A stretch of 64,000 bases of DNA from Arachis hypogaea (Eukaryota; Streptophyta; Magnoliopsida; Fabales; Fabaceae): NCBI RefSeq assembly GCF_003086295.3, contig NC_092045.1, positions 24,122,890-24,186,889 on the forward strand. The letters run 5' to 3'. Positions 9,920-19,871 of the stretch are shown here, in pieces. The position numbers were made by a program, and so were the translations under genes. Position 1 is the stretch's first letter, and every line of letters begins with the position of its first letter. A model generated the notes under the pieces. That model searched no databases. It was not told the DNA's origin and saw only the letters and a list, made by a program, of their open reading frames with translations.

Positions 9920-11040
9920 TTTGGTTGAGTTCCACCTCCCTATTTCTGTGCTTATTTTAATTGCTGTTTCTTATGTTTAGATTTACATGACCACTAGTAG
10001 CATTTAAGTTTTTTTTATGTTTCTGTCTTTTAATTTAAGAATTTCATAAGCATTATTAGGATTTAAGTTTCTCTTTTCCCTACTTTTTTTTTTCAATTAG
10101 GTATAAAATATTTCTCTTATCATCTCATTGAACTTGAAATAAAATTTTGATTTTTTTAGAAGCAATAAAGATACTTGAATTTCGAGTTATATCATAAGAA
10201 TAGTCCAATTATCTTGATGTGGTGGCATTGCTTTTACTTTCTAAATGCATGAATGAATAGTGCATATTTGATGTTGGAGTTAAGAATGTTGGCTCCTGAA
10301 AGAATGATGAAAAATGAGAAGTATTATTGGTACTCTGAAAAATCCAAAAATTGATTCTTGAAGCAAGAAAAAGCAGCAAAAAGAAAAAGAAAGAAAAAAA
10401 TATATTTCAAAAAAAAAAAACCAATAGCTCTTTAAACCAAAAGGCAAGAGCAAGAATTCAAGGTTTTGAGCATCAATGGTTAGGAGGACCTAAAAGAGAC
10501 AAAATCTTGGCCTAAACAGTTCAAATAAGCTGCTTCCCTAACTATATGCTTGTGGTGCGAAGGTGTCAAGTGAAAAGTTTGAGACCGAGCAGTTAAAGTC
10601 GTGATCCAAAGCAAAAGAGTGTGCTTAAGAACTTTGGACACCACTGACTAGGGATTCTAGCAAAGCTGAATCACAATCCAATTGGGTTCACCAGTTAAGT
10701 GTCTGTGGCATTTATGTATCTGGTGGTAATACTGGAAAACAAAGCGCTTAGGGTCACGACCAAGGCTCAAAAGAAGCTGTGTTCATGAATAAAAAAGAAC
10801 TAAACTAGGAGATTCAATAATATCATCTGGATTCTAAGTTTCTAAAGATGCCAATTATTTTGAGCTTCAAAGGAAAGTGAGATGCCAAAACTATTCAGAA
10901 GTGAGTAGCCACTAGTCCCGCTCATCTAATTGAAATTAAACTTCATTGAAAACTCTGAGATTTATTGTATCCTTCTCTTCTTTTAATCCTACTTTGTTTT
11001 TAGTTGCTTGGGAACAAGCAACAGTTTAAGTTTGGTGTTC
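9920..11040 (+). other. 3' non-coding region of A2, conserved with A1
   Basis: No ORF of note. From about 10210 on it is similar to A1a 2480-3230, including GGCTCCTGAAAGAATGATGA, an A/G tract (10370-10425) and GTGTCTGTGGCATTTATGTA. It ends in the terminal hairpin module (11004-11040: stem TTGCTTG/CAAGCAA, here with loop GGAA) directly before the LTR. Confidence 0.7.
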
Positions 11041-12568
11041 TGATGAGCGGATATTTTATACGCTTTTTGGCATCATTTTCATATAGTTTTTGTTATGTTT
11101 TGTTTAAGATTTATTATGTTTTTATAGGTTTTAGTGCAAAATTCATATTTTTGGATTCTACTTTGAGTTTTTGTATTTTATGATGATTTCAGGTAAATTC
11201 TGGCTGAAATTGAGGAGCTTTGAAAAAAGTCTGATTCAGAGACAGAGAAAGGACTGTAGATGCTGTCAGATTCTGACCTCCATGCACTTGAAGGAGTATT
11301 TTTGGAGATGCAGATGTCGAAATGGCGCGCCCTCAACTGCTATGGAAAGCTAACATCTAGGGCTTTCCAGAAATATATAATAGTTCATACTTTGCTCTAG
11401 AAATGAAGGTTCAAAACTGGCGTTCAACGCCAGCACTTCACCCTCTTCCTGGCGTTGGACGCCCAAAAGGGAGCAGCTGGCATCCAACACCCAAAAAGGA
11501 GTCCAAAGCTGGCATTCAACGCCCAAGAGGGAGAACCAACTCGTGACTTCACTCAAGCTCAGCCCAAATACTCACCAAGTGGGCTCGGAAAGTGAATTTT
11601 CGCACTACAAGACTAGTTTATCTTATTTCTGTAATTCTGAGTTGTTAGACTAGTATATATAGGAGGAGATCACCCTTATTTAGGAGAATCTACCTCACCT
11701 TTTGCCATATTTTCGAATACATTACTACTTTCTGTAAGCTATGAGTCACTAACCTCCTAGGTTAAGGTTAGGAGCTCTGCTGATTCTTCTGGATTAATAA
11801 TATCATTGTTCTATTTCATTCTATGCTTGATTCTATTCTAAGATGTATCTTCGTTCTTCATCCTAAATGAATTGGGAGTGTAACTTGACCGTCATCCCTA
11901 TTCAACATGTGTTCGTGCGAGTCCTTGACTGGATAGTACTGAACCACAAGCTTGATTATACATCTCTTAGACGGCTAATTCACGACTTCGTTGGGGACTT
12001 CTCGAGACATCAGTTCAGCCGAGGTACAAGGTGATTATGGCCTTTGTGGTATAGGCTAGAATCAAGAAGTAGCGTTCTCTGATCCAAAAGATCCGACCTT
12101 GTTTGTGGCGTTTTGAGTAGGATCATCAAGGGAATGGACTGAAGGAGCTTCACCCCCGTTTAGATTGGATAACCACTGACTTGGTGTTTGATCTGAAGCA
12201 GAGGAGATTAATGACCATTGACCTGGCGTTAATCACTTACAGCTTGCCATGGAATTAATCATCAGAAGTTGAAGTAGATAGTGAGAAAAGTTGATCCATA
12301 AGGAGGAAGCATTTCCGAAGTCTCAACCGTTCTCTCATCACTGATTTCACACTAATTAAGTAATTCTATCTTTATTCTGTTTTTATGCATTTTTCCACAA
12401 CAACTATCTTTTCTAATCGCCTGACTAAGATCTACAAGATAGTCATTGCTTGTTCAAACCAACAATCTCCGTAGGATCGATCCTTACTCACCTGAGGTAT
12501 TACTTGGACGACCCGGTGCACTTGCCAGTCTATCTGTGCGAATATTGCGGAGTCAATTTCGTGCACCA
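11041..12568 (+). mobile_element. 3' LTR of A2 (1528 bp)
   Basis: Runs from TGATGAGCGG to GTGCACCA. It matches the outer LTR at 34352-35882 in length class and layout and differs from the A1 LTR in the U5 end. It contains a palindrome array at 11418-11530 (steps 32, 28, 32), a good TATA box at 11654-11663 and the conserved U5 block with GGTATTACTTGGACGACCC. The 5' partner LTR is not in the window. Confidence 0.85.
11654..11663 (+). promoter_or_regulatory. Candidate TATA box in the A2 LTR
   Basis: TATATATAGG stands in otherwise mixed sequence in the middle of the LTR, where a Ty3/gypsy promoter is expected. The corresponding place in the A1 LTR (about 3919) reads TATTTAAAC. An alternative is the conserved TATATAATAG near 11377 (also 3641), which is present in all LTR copies here. 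Confidence 0.4.
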
Positions 12569-14880
12569 ATATAGTTCCCAAACTAATTGAAAAAATTGTG
12601 TCTCGTTATGTTTATATCTTCAATGTCTACATTCTTATGTCTCTGTCTCAATCAAAACATCAACAAAATGTAGCCAAAGAGTGACTGAGCAGTGACTAGT
12701 GACAGCTACAAATGGGGGGAGATAAAGAAAAACAACATTGTTTTGAGTTAAGCCCTGCTTGATGAGTTTGGAAAACTCCTAATTGAATTGATGATGATCA
12801 AACATTATTAATATAATTGATTACAAAAATTATTAATTTGAATTCTATTTCATATTTGCTAATTAATAATTTTTGTAACCTACAGGTTATGGGAATTGGG
12901 CACAAAAGCAAAACAAAGCCCAAATTGTGTTAAAATAATTTATTCAGCCTTGTGTGATATGATATACAATATATGGCTTGAATGTTATATTGGGCCAGTA
13001 AAACAGATTTGATGCCCAACAAGGTGGCTGGTCCAAAATTAAAAGGGAATTGGGATACTATGATTAACTTGTTCTTTTAATATATGATGAAACCCAATTT
13101 CTTTTATACTTTGCTGCATGCTTCCACGGACACCACCCTTTCTCTCAATGGATTTCAAAATTTAATTTGCTAGCATTGGAAACATAAAAAAGGAGAGAGA
13201 AATTGATTTGATTGCTTTAATGACACTACATGCTACTCAACAAAGGAAAGTGGGAAACTTGAATTCACTTTTATTCTCTCTCTTTGTTCATTGATTATTG
13301 TTCAAATCCATTGAATATTTTCTCTCTTCTCTTTGTACTTGCTTCTCACTTTCGGTCACTTCCATCACAGCAACCATGGAAGCTTTTGCAAGCTATCAAG
13401 ATGAAGCTAGAAGCAAGCTAAAGACCATAACCATGATGGCAAGAAAAAGAAAACAAAAAGTATGATGTGGCTAAGATTCTCATTCACTTATGGTAAGATT
13501 TTGTGATGAGATCTTGGCTTCTCCATACCAAAAATGGTTGAAGAAGATTCGGCTAGCAAGGTGAAGACTCTTGGAGGGATGGCTTGTCTCTGATTCTGCT
13601 CAACCACCACAGAAGGTAGCTAGGGTGGCTACTGATGGAAGAGGCAGAGATTGGAGCAGATGAAGCCATCATCATCATGAAGCATCAAGGGCCAGAATTT
13701 CATCTTGGAGAGCAAGCCAAGGATGAAGCGCTCGGATTGATGAAGTCTGATGACCAAGGAAGAACTAGAGGTATTTGCATGTTAGGTTTTGCATGAGTTA
13801 CCTCTTCTCTCTCTCTCTCTGGCCGAACCGGTTATGTGTGAAGGAAAAGAAATTAAGCTTGGGTTTTTGTTTCAACTGTGGAGGCTTCCCTCTTCTATAA
13901 GAAAGGGTGAACAGCTACGGTTTGATTCAAGGAGAAAGTGTGAGAGTGCAAGGCATAGGGTTCTCAGAGCTACCTGAGCTAACATATTTTCTTCTCCTTT
14001 AAAGTATTCTATTTTGTATTTTTCTGTTTAATTTTGTCATGTCTTGACTCTCATGGAAAAAGGCAAACAGTGAGGTTTGTATGAAAAAGCCATAGAGCGG
14101 AAAAAGGCAGAGAGTGCAAAATTAAAAGAAAAAGCCATAGATGTCCTTAGAGTTCCTTTGTTCATCTATGTTATGTTTCATGATTCTGTGGGAATTCCTT
14201 TGTAAGTTGGGTTAGCACTTTACAGCTTGTAATCAGGTTGATTATAGTAAAATTCCATCATTGTTGTGATGGAAACTGGATGTAGGCTGCACTGCACTTA
14301 GCAGCTGAACCAAGATATATCTGGGTGTAATTTTCTCACTCTTCTACTCTATTTCTGTTTCTACTGCACAGGAGCTAAAACTGAAAAATATCTCGTGCCA
14401 AGTGACGAGACAAAAAGAAAAGTCTCGTGGCTAGGGACGAGACAAAAATAAAAAAAGTCTCCATAAAGTATTACAAAGACCAGCAAGTGTACAGAAATAG
14501 AAAAAGGGGCTAAGATTCAACCCTCCCTTCTCTTAACCACTGAAACCATCAATAACCAACACAATTTCGTTTTGATATATGCTGATTATTCACTCCAGAA
14601 TTCACGTGGCAAAACGTTCATGAAAATGGTTAACTAATTGACAGAAGGACAAATGAGATTGATGTTAAATTTTTAAGAAACTAATTTGATTAAAAAAATT
14701 ATTTGAAAACGAAAATAATGATCGATTAATTTTTTAGGGACTAATTTGATCATTAACCCTGTGTAGGCCACCTGCTAAATGAAAGTATTTTGTGACTTGT
14801 GGCAACCAATTTCACGCATATGAATAAGACTAACTAACCCATTACCAAAAAAAAAAAAAGACTAACTAACCATAATAATA
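12569..14880. other. Intergenic region, possible remnant of another LTR
   Basis: No gene is convincing; a 62-codon ORF at 13789 has no recognisable content. A TGATGAG at about 12760 and ACCATCA at about 14551 could bound an LTR-like unit of 1.8 kb with polypurine/CT-rich end text (GATTCAACCCTCCCTTCTC), typical of Ty1/copia LTR ends. I find no target duplication, so this stays tentative. Within it is a perfect 18-bp inverted repeat (12821-12838 and 12861-12878). Confidence 0.3.
12821..12878. repeat. Perfect 18-bp inverted repeat with 22-bp loop
   Basis: TTACAAAAATTATTAATT at 12821-12838 is the exact reverse complement of 12861-12878. It is AT-rich and stands alone. It might be a cruciform-prone site or the end of an old MITE. 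Confidence 0.6.
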
Positions 14881-16326
14881 ATAATATTAACAATGTTAAC
14901 AACAACAACAACTAATAATAGAGTAAACTATTATTTTTACTAACGAAAATTTTAGACGTTGACAAATCTACCTATAAAATAACGAAATTGTTGTTATACC
15001 CATGAAATATTGGTTCCGTACGACAAAATTATCCAAACCCTAAAGAACTATCTAAAAACTTCAAAGTACCCTTCGTCACCGTCAGAGAAGAGCCGCTGCT
15101 GCTCACCTTATTTCTCTCTCACCGTGTCGCTCACTCTGCTTTGCCGTTGCTCACTGATTTTAATATATATTTTGATTTTTAATTGAGAAAATTGCTATAG
15201 TTTGAATTCTATAATGTAAAATTGGATTTAGGTTTAGAGTTTGAATTCTGTTAATTGATAAATTTGGATTTAGAGATAGATTTTGTTGCTGTGAAATTGG
15301 ATTTAAGATTTAGGGTTTGAATTCTTAGTAAAAAATTGGATTGGATTATAACACTATTTTAGAGTTTGGACTATATTAAATATTAATTATCTTTTATTTT
15401 TTATTTTTTCTGTTTTTTTTAATATGTTTTAATTTTTTTAAAAATTCTAGATATCCGCGAAAACACCAATTTCCGATCTCCGCAGAGTCCCGGTTACCCA
15501 CAGTTACCCGTGGCGGGAACGGAGAGGGATTATGGGTGTCGGAGGGGTATGTCTGCTCTCCTATGGAAACCTGTTGTCATCTCTACTTCTATTATTTTTT
15601 CTTCTCTCTCTCTTTAAATCTTCAACATTAATCTATTATTCCCTTTCCCAGCAACCACCATCCATCACTCTCATCTTCATCTTCATTGGACGAAAGTTAT
15701 GTTGAACTGATAAAACATAGCCGTTTTATTTTTTGTGCCAAAATAGAACAGAAATAACGTTGTTTAGGATATTTTAGGAGATTTTAATATGTTAGAGATA
15801 CTGTTCTCTACCTCCCAGGAAGTCTCTTCTTCTTCTCCTTATTTTCTTTAATGGTGCCTCTCTGGCGTTCTATCTAAAGAAAAGTAACCACACTATAATC
15901 GTCTCATTTCTATCGCACACGGAGTTGTCCAGGAAGAGACATTTTGATTGAGAGAGGTAAGCAAAATAGAAACAAGAAACTAAATAGCTACTATCTACTC
16001 TTCTGTTTTTTTTTATCATGGATGTTTCTTCATTTTTTTCTGAATTGTTAAGTCGATATTCATTCGTTTATCTTTTTTGCATTTGTGTTTTTTCTATGAG
16101 TTTTGTATTAGGGTTTGATTCCCGTGATGTTTCGTTTTTTATTTTTGTTCGTTGTGACCATGGTAGCTATGGTGAGAATGTGCTGGAAATAGGCGTTGGT
16201 TGTATGTAGTTTATTAGTTTGTATGGTTGGTTAGGGTTTAGGTTAATTGTGCGTTCCTGTTTGATGGTGCGTCACCCTTTTTTTTTTTTTTTTAAGATGA
16301 TGTTAATCATCAATTTTTATTTGCAG
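14881..16326. other. AT-rich region and leader of the Mutator-like pseudogene
   Basis: No ORF of interest apart from a 63-codon frame at 16018 without recognisable features. GTAAACTATTATTTTTACTAA at about 14922 resembles Mutator-element ends, but no inverted partner was found. A plausible splice donor GAGAG|GTAAGC at about 15957 and acceptor TTTGCAG at 16320-16326 would remove a 5' leader intron directly before the ATG at 16327. Confidence 0.3.
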
Positions 16327-17832
16327 ATGACTTTGATTACTATTGTGTATCACCATGGAGATCCTTTGTAACGAGTGTGGATGGTGTTATTGCATATACT
16401 AGGAACCATACTTTAGAGATGCCTCAACTTGATCCAGACCTGTTGGATGAGTTCTTCATCAGAGATTACTACAAACATCTTGGGTATGATAAGGTGGAAC
16501 ATTGTTGGTGGTTGGTTTTCAACAGACCATTGGAGACTGGTTTAAGAAAACTCCATACTGATGTTGAACTCCTGGAGATATGCTTTCATGCTGAAAGAAA
16601 TAATGGATTGGTGTATGTGTACTATGAGCATGGAGTCTCTGTATCAAAGTATTTGGAACAATCACCATTTAAAAAAGGCAAGAAGGTGGTGATTGAAGTC
16701 CTAACTCATCCAATCTAACTGAGAATAGGATTGACCTCTATGGACATACCTCCTACTCCAATTCCCAACCCATCTGTCAAGCAATCTGAAGCTGTTGAAA
16801 CTCCAACCCCCCTAGGATTAATCTCATCCTCACCCAGATTCCAACCTCAATTCCACCCATCCCAACCAGTAATCCTATCTACTCCACCCATTCCAAATAA
16901 TAATCCTACTCAAGAACCCCCTCCAATAACCGATTCAGACCTTGTTGCCAAATCTACTCCAAAACCAATGATGAATTCACAATTGGTTAGAGTGCCTCCA
17001 CCGATGGCTGACAATGGATGCATGCAATGAGACTTGTGCATTCCATATCAATCCACTTTTTGGACAAGCTTTATGGGAGAAATCAGTATACAATAGACCT
17101 CAAGCACCCAAGATTAGAAAGATGCCAAGTGCACCAAAAAGAAAAAGAAGAAAGGATACTGATGAAGGACTTGCGGGAGGCAAGAAATAGAATCCAACGA
17201 AGATGAAGAAGATATACAAAGAAGGATCTTGTCGCCATTGTGGTGGCACTGGCAAAGGTCATAACAAGAGGAACTGTCCCAAGAAGAAGGTTGAAGATGT
17301 GGCTGCAGCTACATAGCAGCTATTGCTGCTGCCAATGTTGCTACATCCAATCCTCTGCAACTGCTAAAAATGAAGTCTAGGATGAGGGTCATGCCACTGA
17401 GATTGAGCTTGACGTGAGCTAGCCTATTGTATCAGAGAATGAAGACTTTCAACAGGTTCTATTCTAACTCCCTTATAATTTTCTTGTTATTTTTTTTACT
17501 ACAATTGTTAACATTTTTCTACTACTTTTAATAGGTTGTAAAAGAAAAGACCAGACCAACAAAACTTTTCCCTAAAAGAAGACAGTCCCATGCTCGAATT
17601 GCTCCACAACAAGCCCCCTGCAGCAGGTTCTGTTGGTCCACCTGCAGCCATTACTACCGTTTCAAATGATTGGCCACCACCCTTTGCTCTAGTTTCAGAT
17701 ATGCCAGCACATTCCACCCCTCCAGTTGATCCAATGCTAGGTGCATCCATAGCTACAGCGACAAGACTAGGGAACTTCCTGCGTTTCATGCCAATCCTAA
17801 GATTCAAACCACCAAGAAAAAGCAAAAAGTGA
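16327..17832 (+). pseudogene. Mutator-like (MULE) transposase pseudogene lacking the catalytic core
   Basis: The N-terminal part (MTLITIVYHH..., frameshift near 16363, then open to 16718) is the PB1-like domain found at the start of plant MULE transposases. A proline-rich linker follows (16731-17030). The sequence then goes straight to the MULE C-terminal tail: LWEKS, a basic PKRKRRKD stretch, a zinc knuckle CRHCGGTGKGHNKRNC (about 17228-17275) and, after a likely intron, a last exon ending FMPILRFKPPRKSKK (stop 17830-17832). The DDE transposase and SWIM segments are absent. It is best read as an internally deleted, non-functional copy; domestication cannot be excluded without expression data. 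Confidence 0.65.
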
Positions 17833-19559
17833 AATTACTTATGAAAGTGATTGTTGTTTGTCATTTTGATATCATGAATTTGCCTTTTGTTATATGTTAC
17901 TAAGTCTATGTTAGGATCTTTATGTTTTGTTATTAGAGATTTGCTTTTTATATACTCTATGTGGCGTGTTATGTTTTTTTGATGGTGTGTAGAATTACAC
18001 AGATTATGTTTGGGATACACTTAGATGGTGGTCAGTGTTTCATTGTTTGATTCCCCCTCTAGATTGAGATTATATTATCAAACCAACATCGACAAAAAAA
18101 ACAAAAGATAATTGTATTCATGTGTTCACAAGCACAAGAAGGATATACAATTACTCATATTTAGGATTTTTCAATCAATATTAGCCAAATTTGGCATCAC
18201 TGCTTCTACACTGTAAACACCAATACAACAATTACTAACATGATAATTACCAATAAATAAAATGTCAATTTTAGTGCCCTAACTTGAGATGCCAAGCTCC
18301 TAATTTTTCACGCAAATATCAACCTCCATTCATCTATTTTAAAATTAGAATCTGCTCTACTGCTAACTTTTTTTTCATTTTGAACTTTGTCAGCCCAAAT
18401 AAAGAGACTACACTATTTCTTGCCAACATTCTGCAACTACGTTACAGAACCATGAAGAACACGTATCAAGGCATCCTTTCTTAGTATATGCTTCGTAATT
18501 TTGCATAACACCTATTATGCTTTCTAAACCTGGACAGATACAGATTCATGCAACGAAGGTATATTGTACTCTCTTTTGTTATTCAAGTCTTGGTTGTATT
18601 CCTATTGATTATAATATCATTTTGTTAATTAGTAGATAAAGTGCAAAGGATATTTCTATCACTTAGCTGATTTTGTGTTTGTAAGACGTGTTTTCTATAA
18701 TTTCAACAAGAATTGATTTCTTAATGTTGATGCTTTTTTTATTGGGTGACAGCGTTTTCTAGTACTCTATTAAAAATATGTGATTATACTGAGATTACGT
18801 GATTTAAAATTTAAAACGTAATAAGTAAATTTTAAATTTGATAGAATAAAATATTTTGTTTAATTAAGTTTACTACTTTCATTGATATAATAATATATAC
18901 TTAATTTTAGGGATAATTTGGACTCCAAATTCCTCCCCACTAGCATCTTCATCCCCCATCCCACTATTACTGCAGTACTATACGTTCTTACAAAGTTTTG
19001 TAAAATGTTAAAAAGTACTCTAATGAATGAAAAAACAATTGAGCACTTTGATGTTTGAGCAATGACATGAAGCAATTCTATATTTTTTAGTATGCTCTTA
19101 TTTATGATCTTTCCGTGTCATTTACTCATTGTCCTTTGAACATTGCTTAAACTTCAGGCTCTAATACTTTAATTTAACTATCTATGAGATCGTAATTGCT
19201 AACTACAATCAAATGTAACAAAGTAATATGAAATAATTTTGGTAAACAAAATCTAAACATAGTAAGTTTTTTGACTTTACATAATTTTATTTAGGTGTTT
19301 AATATGGCAAATTCTTTACTCTTATTTGAAAGTTGAAAAACCAATAAATTATTTTAAAAAATTCTAATTATTCACCTATATTCAATTATTTACATATTAC
19401 AAAAATTTCAAAGATATATTTCGGCAAATTATGTTACTTGGACATAACTGTAATAACATGAAATAAACATCTCAAAACTTTAGTTGGTCTTAATTCGTAA
19501 TTTTTATTGTGCTTTGTATAATTCGTATTAATTCAGATTCATTAGTTATGTTGATAGAA
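17833..19559. other. AT-rich intergenic stretch without recognisable genes
   Basis: Only short frames with no domain-like content are present (for example 18284-18484 and 18860-19075 minus). I see no repeats with clear ends. Confidence 0.5.
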
Positions 19560-19568
19560 CAAAGATTA

Positions 19569-19738
19569 GGATTTGGATCTTCTAAAGTTTGAATTTTATT
19601 TTAGAGAATAAAGTGTGATTTTCTATCCTTAAATAATTTCTCTTTCATATTTATTATTGGTCTCACCTATGAAATAAATGGTGAGAGATCACACTTTACT
19701 CTCTAAAGTGAAATTCAAACTTTAGAGGATCCAAATCC
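19569..19738. mobile_element. 170-bp MITE with long terminal inverted repeats (Mutator type)
   Basis: GGATTTGGATCTTCTAAAGT at the left end is the near-perfect inverse of the right end, and pairing continues for nearly 60 bp with few mismatches. The flanks are CAAAGATTA (19560-19568) and CAAAGATTG (19739-19747), a 9-bp target duplication with one mismatch. The 9-bp duplication and long inverted repeats fit the Mutator superfamily, which fits small MITEs described in peanut. No coding capacity. Confidence 0.85.
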
Positions 19739-19871
19739 CAAAGATTGTAAAATGCTAATGCGATTTCATATTATTACTACCAATGATGCTGCCATAACTC
19801 ATAACAATAAAATATATAAACTACATGGCTTCCTTGTCCTAATAATACTTGTGTTCTAATAACAACAGCAA

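Noticed and set aside
13370..13980. ATG-containing stretch with possible host coding sequence
   Set aside because: Frames are short, composition is like the surrounding non-coding repeat text and no domain or splice pattern could be built.
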